Positions 1-6,289 of a DNA stretch of 6,524 nucleotides are shown here, piece by piece; within the stretch, counting starts at the first letter, position 1, and every line of letters begins with the position of its first letter. The notes beneath the pieces were generated by a model. That model searched no databases, was not told the origin of the DNA, and worked only from the letters and a program-made list of their open reading frames with translations. The DNA is from Terriglobia bacterium (lineage in GTDB: Bacteria; Acidobacteriota; Terriglobia; UBA7540), in contig JASHTO010000455.1 of assembly GCA_030040515.1 (NCBI GenBank), positions 1 through 6,524 on the forward strand, in the 5' to 3' direction. The translations under genes and the position numbers were made by a program.

Positions 1-927
1 TACGGAATCGGCCTCGGCGATTCCACGCAAATCCGCCGGGGCGTTTGGGGCGACCGCCGCGAAGCCTCCATAAGCGCCATCGACGTGGAACCAGAGATCC
101 TGCGCGCGCGCGATGGCGGCGATTTCCGGCAGGGGGTCGACCGCGCCGGTGCTCACCGTCCCCGCCGTGCCGATGACCATAAAGGGCAGCTCGCCACGGG
201 CGCGATCAGCGGAAATCTTCTCGCGCAACTCTGTGGTGTTGATGCGCTGATCAGAGCCCGCCGAAACCCAGTTGATGGAATCGAGGCCCAGGCCGAACAA
301 ATCGACGGCCTTGTGAAGCCAGGTGTGAGTTTCGGCCGAGGCGTAGATGCGCAACCGGCGCGAGCCCTCGCCCGCCAATCCGCGCGCGCGCGCGTCCCAA
401 GGGGCGCGAGCCCTGCGAGCGGCAAGGAACGCGACCATGTTGGCCATGTTGCCACCCGTCACCAGGATTCCGCCCGCGTCGCGGGGGTATCCAATCATTT
501 CAGTAATCCAACGGATGGTCTGCGCCTCAATCTCACTCGCCACGGGCGAGAGAATCCATCCCCCTACGTTGGGATTGATGGCTGAGGCCAACATCTCTCC
601 CAAAATCCCCACCGGCGCCGGAGGTGAGGTGATGAATCCCCAAAAGCGCGGATGGCCGTTGAAAAGCGAATGCTCCACCAACAGCTTCGCCGCCTCCTCC
701 AACAAAGTCTCCGCAGATGTCCCGTGCTCGGGTAGGGGCGAATCTCCCAGGAGCGCCCGAATTTTAAGTGGCGATTCTGCAGGGCTGACCGGCCGGCCAG
801 GTAATGAACCCAGCAGATCCGCAATCCGATCAACCAGGCGATACCCCAGCGCGCGAAACTCCTCCGGAGTCATTTCCAGCGGCGCATTGCGCGGGCCTGC
901 CATGGGATTGGCTTTAGTTGCTTCCAT
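1..927 (-). CDS. PLP-dependent group II (aromatic-L-amino-acid type) decarboxylase, C-terminus cut off by window edge
   Basis: The family uses pyridoxal phosphate to decarboxylate an amino acid to its amine in the cytoplasm; the substrate cannot be read from this sequence. The 309 visible residues contain the N-terminal helical segment typical of AADC-like proteins (MTPEEFRALGYRLVDRI, about residues 19-35), the phosphate-binding TGGNMAN motif (157-163), the ring-stacking histidine in ETHTW (H201), and HVDGAYGG (281-288), whose D283 should bind the PLP pyridine nitrogen. The frame leaves the window at residue 309, just before the expected DPHKW segment, so the Schiff-base lysine is not visible. 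The usual length is about 450-500 residues. I chose the ATG at 927 because GGAG lies 5 nt upstream. An in-frame ATG at 954 directly abuts the preceding stop codon but lacks a ribosome binding site; using it would add nine residues. The gene follows the MocR-type regulator and is probably cotranscribed with it. Family assignment is firm; a non-decarboxylating relative remains possible. Confidence 0.93.
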   Translation of the reverse strand, partial: MEATKANPMAGPRNAPLEMTPEEFRALGYRLVDRIADLLGSLPGRPVSPAESPLKIRALLGDSPLPEHGTSAETLLEEAAKLLVEHSLFNGHPRFWGFITSPPAPVGILGEMLASAINPNVGGWILSPVASEIEAQTIRWITEMIGYPRDAGGILVTGGNMANMVAFLAARRARAPWDARARGLAGEGSRRLRIYASAETHTWLHKAVDLFGLGLDSINWVSAGSDQRINTTELREKISADRARGELPFMVIGTAGTVSTGAVDPLPEIAAIARAQDLWFHVDGAYGGFAAVAPNAPADLRGIAEADSV

Positions 928-932
928 TCTCA

Positions 933-936
933 CTCC
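933..936 (-). promoter_or_regulatory. Ribosome binding site deciding the decarboxylase start
   Basis: GGAG on the minus strand sits 5 nt before the ATG at 927, inside the short stretch between this ATG and the regulator's stop codon. The alternative ATG at 954 is preceded only by the regulator's last codons, with no purine-rich match. This favours translation from 927. Confidence 0.6.
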
Positions 937-954
937 ACCAAGGCATTCTGACAT

Positions 955-2475
955 TTAGACCAGCGCCACACTGGCCCCGGCCAAAGCTCCCGGCCTTCCC
1001 TTCCTCGCCCGGCGCATTTCCGCTCTGAGCAAATCTCCCAATATGGCCGCCCCCTTTTCAATTTTTTCATCGGGGAGAGCGGTGTAACACAGACGCAAAG
1101 CATTATGCCGGGGATTCTGAAAATAGAAATAGCGCGCGGGGGCGAAGGTCATGCGCCGCTCGCGGGCTTTAACAAGGAGTTCCTCTGCATCCATAAACGC
1201 CGGCAACTCCACCCAAACGGACATTCCGCCCTCGGGATAGAATACGCGAACCTCCGGCGGGAAGTGGCGCGCGAGTGCGCAACGGAGCACATCCTGCTTG
1301 TGCGCGTAAACCCTGCATGTCTTACGAATCCACTTATCCAGCAGGCCACGCGCCCCCAATTCCTGCACCACGGCCTGGCCCAGCACGTTGGTGTGCAAGT
1401 CAGCACGCTGCTTGGCCCATTGCAGGCGCTCGATGACCGGTCGCGACGCAACGATCCAACCCACGCGTAAACCGGGGAATCCAACTTTGGAAAAGCTGTT
1501 CAAATAGATCACCAGCCCCGCCGGGTCGAGAGCTTTGAGGGGAGGAATCTGGCGGCCACGACATCGCAACGCTCCGTAAACGTCGTCCTCAACAATCGGA
1601 ATCTGAAAGCGCCGCGCGATCTCCAGCAAACGCTGCCGCACCGCGAGCGGCATGGTGAACCCCGTGGGATTCTGAAACGACGGGCTGGAAAAAATCAGCT
1701 TGACGCGATTCTGTTCAAGCAGCGATTCGAGCGCGTCAAGGTCCATTCCTTCGGGTGTAACCGGAACGCCCAGCAGGCGCACGCTGGGCGACTCGAAAAC
1801 GTTCCATAGCCCCGTGTAGGTGGGATTCTCGCAAACCACGGAGTCACCCGGAGAGACCAGCGCACGGCGCAGCAGGTCAAGCGATTGCTGGCAACCGTGA
1901 GTCACCAGAATTTCGTCGAGCTCAACGGGAATTCCATCGCGGCGCAAGCGAATTTGCAGATAGGCCTTCAAGGGGTGGTAGCCCGCTGTGGAGCCGTACT
2001 GGACCAAGCGGCCTCCCTCGCGGCGCAAGACGGCGTCAGCGGCGCGGCGGATCAGGTCCGGCGAAGTCAGTTCCTCGGACCCGTGCGCGGCGGCAAAGGA
2101 AATCACGCCTTCTTCGGCGGAGCTTGCCATCAGCCGGCCCAACGAATCATCGCGGGCTTCCTTGGGAAAAAAACTTTCCCAGAAAATATCTTGGGTGGGC
2201 CGTCCCGGCGCCTTGCGCGGAGCGCGCATCGTTTCTGCCAGCGGGGTGACAAATGTCCCCCGCCCTACAGTTCCTTGAATCAGCCCCTCGGATTCGAGAT
2301 CCGCATAGGCGTTGCCCACCGTAGTGCGATGCACCCCCAGTTGATGCGCCAATTCGCGGCTGGGTTCGAGACGGTCTCCCGACTTCAGCCCGCCACTCAG
2401 AATTCGCCCGCGAATCTGGTCGCGAATCTGCATGTAGAGCGGTTTGCGCAAATTTCCATCGAGGGTGACGAGCAT
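955..2475 (-). CDS. MocR/PdxR-family transcriptional regulator (GntR winged helix fused to class I aminotransferase-like domain)
   Basis: This 506-residue protein has the standard MocR architecture and length. Residues about 10-78 form a GntR-type winged helix: PLYMQIRDQIRGRI, then the helix-turn-helix around PSRELAHQLGVHRTTV, then the wing GTVGRGTFV. After a linker (about 80-120), residues about 125-485 form a fold-type I aminotransferase domain. Visible PLP-site residues are Y160, N269 of NPTG, D297 and Y300 of EDDVY, K330 of SFSK (Schiff base) and R337 of GLRVGW. R461 of LRLCY is the expected carboxylate-binding arginine. With a full set of residues the domain should bind PLP or a PLP-amino acid adduct; in studied members this works as ligand sensing rather than transamination. 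The start is an ATG with AGGAG 10 nt and GGAAGG 2 nt upstream. The decarboxylase follows 27 bp downstream on the same strand, so it is the likeliest target along with autoregulation. Whether it activates or represses cannot be read from sequence. A genuine aminotransferase with an HTH domain is a less likely alternative. Confidence 0.95.
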   Translation of the reverse strand: MLVTLDGNLRKPLYMQIRDQIRGRILSGGLKSGDRLEPSRELAHQLGVHRTTVGNAYADLESEGLIQGTVGRGTFVTPLAETMRAPRKAPGRPTQDIFWESFFPKEARDDSLGRLMASSAEEGVISFAAAHGSEELTSPDLIRRAADAVLRREGGRLVQYGSTAGYHPLKAYLQIRLRRDGIPVELDEILVTHGCQQSLDLLRRALVSPGDSVVCENPTYTGLWNVFESPSVRLLGVPVTPEGMDLDALESLLEQNRVKLIFSSPSFQNPTGFTMPLAVRQRLLEIARRFQIPIVEDDVYGALRCRGRQIPPLKALDPAGLVIYLNSFSKVGFPGLRVGWIVASRPVIERLQWAKQRADLHTNVLGQAVVQELGARGLLDKWIRKTCRVYAHKQDVLRCALARHFPPEVRVFYPEGGMSVWVELPAFMDAEELLVKARERRMTFAPARYFYFQNPRHNALRLCYTALPDEKIEKGAAILGDLLRAEMRRARKGRPGALAGASVALV

Positions 2476-2502
2476 GGCCTTCCAGCTCCTATGGCCTGTA
2501 TA

Positions 2503-2522
2503 CTAGTCCAATCTAGTCTAGA
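2503..2522 (-). promoter_or_regulatory. Candidate MocR operator: tandem CTAGTC repeat with 10-bp period
   Basis: On the plus strand CTAGTC occurs at 2503-2508 and again at 2513-2518, followed by a third CTAG at 2518-2521. Read toward the regulator gene this is GACTAG-attg-GACTAG, one helical turn apart, 28-47 bp before the start codon. A weak -10-like TAGTAT overlaps its gene-proximal end; no good -35 is visible. MocR regulators generally bind direct repeats near their own promoters, and the TGGACTA core here resembles the published PdxR consensus as I remember it. The repeat is seen directly; the role as operator is inferred. Confidence 0.4.
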
Positions 2523-2540
2523 ACGTAGATGATGTAAAGA

Positions 2541-2612
2541 GCCAATCCGGCCAATTAAGAATTGGGCCATTTCTTGATTTGGTCATTTGGTGGTTTGGCC
2601 ATTGGTGATTGC
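2541..2612. repeat. Degenerate short tandem repeat of CAAATGAC-like units, with one small inverted repeat
   Basis: Read on the minus strand the stretch is a run of imperfect 7-9-nt units, such as CAATCAC, CAATGGC, CAAACCAC, CAAATGAC, AAATGGC and CCAATTCTT. It is clearly more AT-rich than the surrounding genes. It includes a perfect 6-bp inverted repeat with a 3-nt spacer (CCAATT-AAG-AATTGG, 2551-2565). It lies between the LRV gene's stop and the regulator's promoter, and overlapping frames show no coding character. It looks like intergenic repetitive sequence; no function is evident. Confidence 0.45.
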
Positions 2613-2729
2613 TGAGTGCAAGACGATCCTGAGGGTTTCGGCAGGCGGGTGGCTGGGTCCACAGGCTTCGGGAGCCAGTTCCCGATTTCAAGTTTCCAGA
2701 AGCCAGGTTCGCATTTTGACTTTCCAAAC

Positions 2730-3281
2730 TCAGCCCGCAGGCTGGGGGCACTGCTTCATGCGTTCGCGCAGGCGGGCGCGCAGATCGGTGGGCGTGGAGG
2801 GATTGCAGGCCACCAGGAACCACAAGGGCTCGCGCTTATCCTCCGCCATTCCGCGCAGAACGGTGACGGGAGTGTGCGGGTGGCGTGCCACATTCTCACG
2901 TACCGCAGCGTAAGGATGCACGGCCAGAGTTTCCAGCAACTCCGGCGGCGCGTCGGCGTGTTCGGTCAAGCCGCGGGCAAGCAGGTAGTCATCGGGATGG
3001 AGGGCGGCGCCGATTTTCAAAAGCGTTTGGCCGGTGGTCTGCGGATTACGCACCTGTTTGAACTTGTTGTCCCAAGCGGGGCTGAATTGATTCAAGTCTT
3101 TCGTGCGGGCTGCGATCATGCGCTTGAGCTGACGAATCTCCGCCAACTTGCGTGTGCGGGGAAGTTGGGCGGCCCGGACTGAGCGCAGGAGATCCTGCAG
3201 ATGGGCGCGCTCCCCGAAAACCACCTGCGAACCGCGGTAAATTTTCTTGATGCCAAACCTTGTGCGGATATCCAGAGCCAT
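2730..3281 (-). CDS. Small leucine-rich repeat variant (LRV) / HEAT-like repeat protein, function unknown
   Basis: This is a 183-residue predicted soluble protein with no signal peptide or membrane segment. Its C-terminal part has repeats of about 26 residues: roughly 110-135 (ending VARHP), 136-161 (ending VACNP) and a partial unit from 162. Each has a TP/APP-x-LL/VLR helix followed by a second helix ending in A-R-H/N-P, the pattern of LRV repeats, which form two-helix solenoids used for protein binding. The basic N-terminal half (about 1-80) matches nothing I recognise. The only cysteines are C159 and C178, so the N-terminal iron-sulfur cluster reported for the Azotobacter LRV protein is absent. 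The ATG at 3281 has a perfect AGGAGG 6 nt upstream. An upstream in-frame start at 3329 would overlap the preceding gene and is disfavoured. It lies 40 bp behind the metallo-hydrolase gene and probably shares its transcript. The repeat-fold assignment is moderately sure; no activity can be assigned. Confidence 0.8.
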   Translation of the reverse strand: MALDIRTRFGIKKIYRGSQVVFGERAHLQDLLRSVRAAQLPRTRKLAEIRQLKRMIAARTKDLNQFSPAWDNKFKQVRNPQTTGQTLLKIGAALHPDDYLLARGLTEHADAPPELLETLAVHPYAAVRENVARHPHTPVTVLRGMAEDKREPLWFLVACNPSTPTDLRARLRERMKQCPQPAG

Positions 3282-3287
3282 CGAATG

Positions 3288-3293
3288 CCTCCT
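3288..3293 (-). promoter_or_regulatory. Consensus ribosome binding site for the LRV gene
   Basis: AGGAGG on the minus strand lies 6 nt before the ATG at 3281. It settles this start over the in-frame start 48 nt upstream, which lies inside the preceding gene and has no comparable site. Confidence 0.75.
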
Positions 3294-3321
3294 GAAAACA
3301 CCTCTCAAAGGCCGGCGACGA

Positions 3322-3963
3322 TCAGTCACGCTTGAGACGAAGGAAGGGATTGGATTCCCGTTCCGCTCCGATCGTCGTGGGCGGACCGTGCCCGGGAAAA
3401 ACTCGCGTTTGATCGGGAAAGACGAGCAGCCGATTATGAATCGATCTCAGGATATCATCCCAGGAACCGCCCCACAGATCCGTGCGGCCAATGCTTCCCT
3501 GAAACAGCGTGTCACCACTCAGAATCCGCTCAAATTCTCCCGGCAGATGAAGCGACAAGCTGCCCGGAGAGTGTCCCGGCGTGTGCAGGACTTGCAGACT
3601 CAGCGCACCCCAGCGCAGCGAATCGCCTTCCCTCAGGAATTGATCCACTTCGGCCACATTGGGCGGCTCAACACCCAACCAATCGGCTTGCATGGCGAGA
3701 CTTTGATAAAGGGACAGATCATTCTGATGCATCAGAACGGCCGCGCCTGTGCCCTTCTTGAGTTTCTCGATTCCGCCCACGTGATCGATGTGTGCGTGAG
3801 TAGCAACAATGTATTTCACGCGCAGGTTGTGTTTGGCGAGAATTTTTTTGATTTGCTCAATGTCGTCGCCAGGGTCAATCACCACAGCTTCGTGAGCAGT
3901 CTCATCCCCCAGAATCGAACAATTACAAGCCAGCATCCCGACCGGAACAATCTCGTGGATCAA
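3322..3963 (-). CDS. MBL-fold metallo-hydrolase, glyoxalase II-like (YcbL/GloB type)
   Basis: The 213-residue protein is a single-domain metallo-beta-lactamase-fold hydrolase, the size of short YcbL-type glyoxalase II relatives that lack the C-terminal helical domain of classical GloB. It is probably cytoplasmic. All metal ligands are visible: H56, H58, D60 and H61 of THAHIDH, H131 of HTPGHSPGS, D151 of SGDTLF and H192 of PGHG. The C-terminal TTIGAERESNPFL stretch is typical of this subgroup. Family members hydrolyse thioesters such as S-lactoylglutathione or related thiol adducts; the actual substrate is not shown here. The start codon is TTG at 3963. The frame has an in-frame TAA 36 nt upstream of it and no ATG between, and the conserved first beta-strand (IHEIVPVG) precedes the first internal methionine, M10. 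The sequence AGGCGGAAG just before the TTG is a modest ribosome binding site. It appears to be the first gene of a unit with the LRV gene 40 bp downstream. Confidence 0.93.
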   Translation of the reverse strand: MIHEIVPVGMLACNCSILGDETAHEAVVIDPGDDIEQIKKILAKHNLRVKYIVATHAHIDHVGGIEKLKKGTGAAVLMHQNDLSLYQSLAMQADWLGVEPPNVAEVDQFLREGDSLRWGALSLQVLHTPGHSPGSLSLHLPGEFERILSGDTLFQGSIGRTDLWGGSWDDILRSIHNRLLVFPDQTRVFPGHGPPTTIGAERESNPFLRLKRD

Positions 3964-4173
3964 CTTCCGCCTACCCCCCTTCGGAATTGGAAATGCTTAC
4001 GCGATCCAGCCCTCCATAATAATACTGAAATTGGAGACACACGGCGAATCGTCGAGGGGGGCACGCGAACTGCCGCAAAGCCTCCCATCTCCCCGTTGCC
4101 CTCCTGAATTCAACGCAATGGGCTTTATTCCTTAAAGATATCAGCGTAATATGTGCGGGTCAAAATGTCCGAA

Positions 4174-4192
4174 ATCCCGTTCCGCGCGGGAT
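4174..4192. repeat. Inverted repeat upstream of the sensor gene
   Basis: ATCCCG (4174-4179) and CGGGAT (4187-4192) are perfect inverted copies separated by 7 nt. It could be a hairpin in a long leader or a dyad binding site. It is not followed by a T run in either direction, so it is not a good terminator. It lies about 127-145 bp before the sensor's ATG. Confidence 0.35.
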
Positions 4193-4241
4193 GTGATGGA
4201 ATGCATTCAGGGTACTGAGAAGAGACTCAATATTTGGTTTC

Positions 4242-4254
4242 GGGGAATTTCCCC
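4242..4254. repeat. Near-perfect palindrome GGGGAATTTCCCC upstream of the sensor gene
   Basis: Six bases on each side (GGGGAA / TTCCCC) are perfectly complementary around a single central T. It lies 65-77 bp before the sensor's start codon. The one-base centre makes it a poor RNA hairpin, so a dimeric protein-binding site is the more natural reading. No specific regulator is suggested by the sequence. Confidence 0.35.
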
Positions 4255-4307
4255 CCGCAGTTGAAAGGTGGACTCGTCTGGAGTCTTGGCGCGGGGGTGT
4301 GGGTGCC

Positions 4308-4313
4308 AGGAGG
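4308..4313 (+). promoter_or_regulatory. Consensus ribosome binding site for the sensor gene
   Basis: AGGAGG sits 5 nt before the ATG at 4319. It decides this start over an in-frame GTG at 4268, which has no comparable site and would place 17 residues with a Cys-Gly-Cys stretch ahead of the charged N-terminus of the first membrane helix. Confidence 0.75.
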
Positions 4314-4318
4314 CAGGC

Positions 4319-6244
4319 ATGAAGTGGCCAATTGAGAGAAGGGTTCAATTAGGCTTGGCGATTGCCGCGGTGGTTCTGTGCAGTCTGGGGATGATCACCT
4401 ATGCATTGATTGTCGGGTTCGTAAGAACCAGCGACCAGGTAATCCACACGCATCTTGTCATTGAGTCTATCGAAGGAGCGCGCACCGGCCTGGACGACGC
4501 GGAGACCTCCGTGCGTGGTTATCTGCTCACTCGCGATCCGTCTTTCCTCCGCCCCTACGAGCTGGTGCGCGGGCGCATTCCCGGCGTGATCGACCGCCTG
4601 CGCATGTACACCCTGGACAATCCCAGCCAGCAACAACGAATGGTGCAAATCAAACAGCTCGTCGACCGGGAACTGGAGCTGATGCAAGAGGCCGTAAATG
4701 CAGCGAAGTCGCCCACCACGCCGGCGGCGGAGCAGGCAAAGCTGCTCAACGAAGACCAGCAAGTGATGGCGACGCTTCGCAACACTTTCCGGCTGATGCG
4801 CTTGCAGGAGAATCAGCTTCTGGCAACGCGTGACGCCGCCTGGCGGCGGAATTTGACGGAGGCGATCGCGGGCGGAGCCATTCTGGCCCTCCTCAGCCTG
4901 GTTCTGCTCTTCTCAACTTATTATGTTTTCAGGCAGGACTTGTCGGAACGCCGGCGCGCGGAAGCGGCTCTACATGCCAGCGAGGAGCGCCTGCGGTCAA
5001 TGATTTCGAGCGTAAAGGATTATGCCTTCTTCATGGTTGATCCCGAGGGTCGCGTGGCAAGCTGGAACGAAGGCGCAGCCATCATCAAGGGCTATCAAGC
5101 AAATGAAATCATCGGCCAACCCTTTTCCGTATTTTTCGCGGAAGATGACCGAAAAGCGGGCGTGCCGGAATCGCTTTTGAAGAAGGCCGCCGAAAAGGGC
5201 AGCGCAGAGAACGAAGGATGGCGCGTGCGCAAGGATGGCTCGCGCTTCTGGACCAACGCCATCGCCAGCGCCATGCGCGACGAACAGGGCGTGCTGGTGG
5301 GTTTTGCGGAGGTGGCACGCGACCTTACGGAGCGCAAGCTGGCAGAAGAAAAAATTCGCCAGGGCCAGTCGCGCTTGGCGGCCATTCTTGACGGCTCACC
5401 CTCCGCAATCTTCGTGAAAGATCCTGAGGGCCGCTACACCTTGGTGAATCGCAGATTGGAGGAGTGCTTTCAGGTCAAACGCGAACAAATTTTGGGGAGA
5501 ACCGACAAGGACCTTTTCCCACTGGAAACGACGCGCCACCTTGCCGAGCACGACGCGCAGGCTTTTAGGGCCAAAAAAGCCCTGGAATTTGAAGAAGTGA
5601 TCCGCCAGAAGAGCGGAGCGCGCAGTTACCTCTCGGCGCGCGTTCCGTTGATTAATGAGAAGCAGGAAGTTTATGCGCTTTGCGGGATCTGCACCGACAT
5701 TACCGAACGCAAGGAGAAGGAGCAGGAAATTCAAAGACTGAATCGCGCCTTGCAAGACCGCGTGGTGGACCATTCGGTTGAACTCATGAAGGCAGCGGAT
5801 GATCTAAAGATTGAAAAAGGATTGCGGGAAGGAGCCGAGGCGCGCGAGCGGGAGCTGCTCGGCCGGCTGCTCGAAATGATGCAGGTCAATCGTGTTCCGG
5901 CATGGGTGTACGATGTGGAAACCCTGGGGCTTCTGGAATTTAACGACGCCGCCCTGAGCCTGCACGGGTCATCCCGCGAAGATCTCTCCAAATTGCGCGT
6001 CACCGACCTCTTTACCATTGTCCCAAAGGTTGACGACGGAAATTCCGGCGGCGACGCCCTGAACGGCCCCATCGCCTCTCGCCAGCGCGTGAAGGATGGC
6101 CGCACGATTCCCCTGGGATTGCTGGCCCGCCCGGTGGAATGGAAGGGTTGCAACGCCGCGCTGGTGGTGGCCGTAAGCGCCAGCGAAAGCTACCCATCCC
6201 CGCCGATTCAAAGTGCCAGCCTGCCCTCCCAACCTGCAAGCTGA
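4319..6244 (+). CDS. Membrane-bound CHASE3-PAS-PAS-PAS sensor protein without an output domain
   Basis: The protein has 641 residues. A basic N-terminus leads into membrane helix 1 (about 9-35), then a predicted extracytoplasmic CHASE3 sensor (about 36-178, with the typical DDAETSVRGYLLTRDPSFLRPY segment split over 59-80), then membrane helix 2 (about 182-204). In the cytoplasm follow PAS 1 (about 222-340, ending in ARDLTERK), PAS 2 (about 349-465, PAS_4-like, with GRTDKDLFP and ending in CTDITERK), a charged helical coiled-coil stretch (about 464-522, LNRALQDRVVDHSVEL) and a weaker PAS 3 (about 523-622). The last 20 residues are a Ser/Pro-rich tail. Proteins of this build normally end in a histidine kinase or GGDEF domain. 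Here there is no H-box, no ATP-binding N or G box, no GGDEF or EAL motif and no methyl-accepting domain, and the sequence after the stop does not restore one. It may signal through a partner encoded elsewhere, or be the remnant of a larger sensor. Its ligand is unknown. It is transcribed divergently from the hydrolase gene. Confidence 0.9.
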   Translation: MKWPIERRVQLGLAIAAVVLCSLGMITYALIVGFVRTSDQVIHTHLVIESIEGARTGLDDAETSVRGYLLTRDPSFLRPYELVRGRIPGVIDRLRMYTLDNPSQQQRMVQIKQLVDRELELMQEAVNAAKSPTTPAAEQAKLLNEDQQVMATLRNTFRLMRLQENQLLATRDAAWRRNLTEAIAGGAILALLSLVLLFSTYYVFRQDLSERRRAEAALHASEERLRSMISSVKDYAFFMVDPEGRVASWNEGAAIIKGYQANEIIGQPFSVFFAEDDRKAGVPESLLKKAAEKGSAENEGWRVRKDGSRFWTNAIASAMRDEQGVLVGFAEVARDLTERKLAEEKIRQGQSRLAAILDGSPSAIFVKDPEGRYTLVNRRLEECFQVKREQILGRTDKDLFPLETTRHLAEHDAQAFRAKKALEFEEVIRQKSGARSYLSARVPLINEKQEVYALCGICTDITERKEKEQEIQRLNRALQDRVVDHSVELMKAADDLKIEKGLREGAEARERELLGRLLEMMQVNRVPAWVYDVETLGLLEFNDAALSLHGSSREDLSKLRVTDLFTIVPKVDDGNSGGDALNGPIASRQRVKDGRTIPLGLLARPVEWKGCNAALVVAVSASESYPSPPIQSASLPSQPAS

Positions 6245-6253
6245 CCCAGTATC

Positions 6254-6276
6254 TTCTCCCCCGGGGAGAGGGAGAA
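6254..6276 (+). terminator. Hairpin after the sensor gene, possible weak terminator
   Basis: TTCTCCC (6254-6260) pairs perfectly with GGGAGAA (6270-6276) around a 9-nt loop. A competing pairing, TCTCCCC with GGGGAGA (6255-6269), is also possible. A TTTT run follows at 6282-6285, 5 nt after the stem. It starts 10 nt after the sensor stop codon, in the gap between convergent genes, where a terminator is expected. The short and displaced T run makes it a weak intrinsic-terminator match. Confidence 0.4.
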
Positions 6277-6289
6277 CCCTGTTTTACGC

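Larger units (their letters stand above)
3964..4318. other. Divergent intergenic region (355 bp) between the hydrolase and sensor genes
   Basis: No gene is evident here; reading frames that cross it are antisense to the hydrolase or lack coding character. It must hold the promoters of both divergent genes, but neither is clear. On the minus strand, overlapping TATTAT hexamers (4016-4024) form a possible -10 for the hydrolase gene with no good -35. Two inverted repeats lie on the sensor side, at 4174-4192 and 4242-4254. An AT-rich patch (about 4128-4152) could be part of a sensor promoter, but hexamer matches are poor. Confidence 0.6.

Noticed and set aside
389..402. Alternating GC tract (and a similar one near 101-112) as Z-DNA or a special element
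   Set aside because: Both lie inside the decarboxylase coding region and encode Ala-Arg runs, which GC-rich codon choice explains.
347..958. Long plus-strand open frame of about 200 codons at the left end
   Set aside because: It is antisense to the decarboxylase, whose motifs are unmistakable on the minus strand; GC-rich codon use opens the opposite frame. Its translation is Ser/Arg/Pro-rich without recognisable domains.
1885..2532. Plus-strand open frame of 215 codons over the regulator's N-terminus
   Set aside because: It is antisense to the well-supported GntR/aminotransferase protein and has no domain pattern.
2731..2744. CAGCC-TGCG-GGCTG hairpin at the LRV stop codon as a terminator
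   Set aside because: The 5-bp stem overlaps the last codons and has no T run after it, only a short TTT.
2518..2823. Minus-strand open frame of about 100 codons between the LRV gene and the regulator
   Set aside because: It overlaps the LRV C-terminus in another frame and then runs through the degenerate repeat; the translation is low-complexity and ends at the candidate operator.
4000..4017. Six-codon minus-strand frame ATG GAG GGC TGG ATC GCG TAA as a possible leader peptide of the hydrolase
   Set aside because: It overlaps the only candidate -10 element, is not followed by an attenuator-like hairpin, and has no ribosome binding site.
3247..4107. Plus-strand open frame of 286 codons across the metallo-hydrolase
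   Set aside because: It is a shadow of the hydrolase gene, which has all metal-binding motifs on the minus strand.
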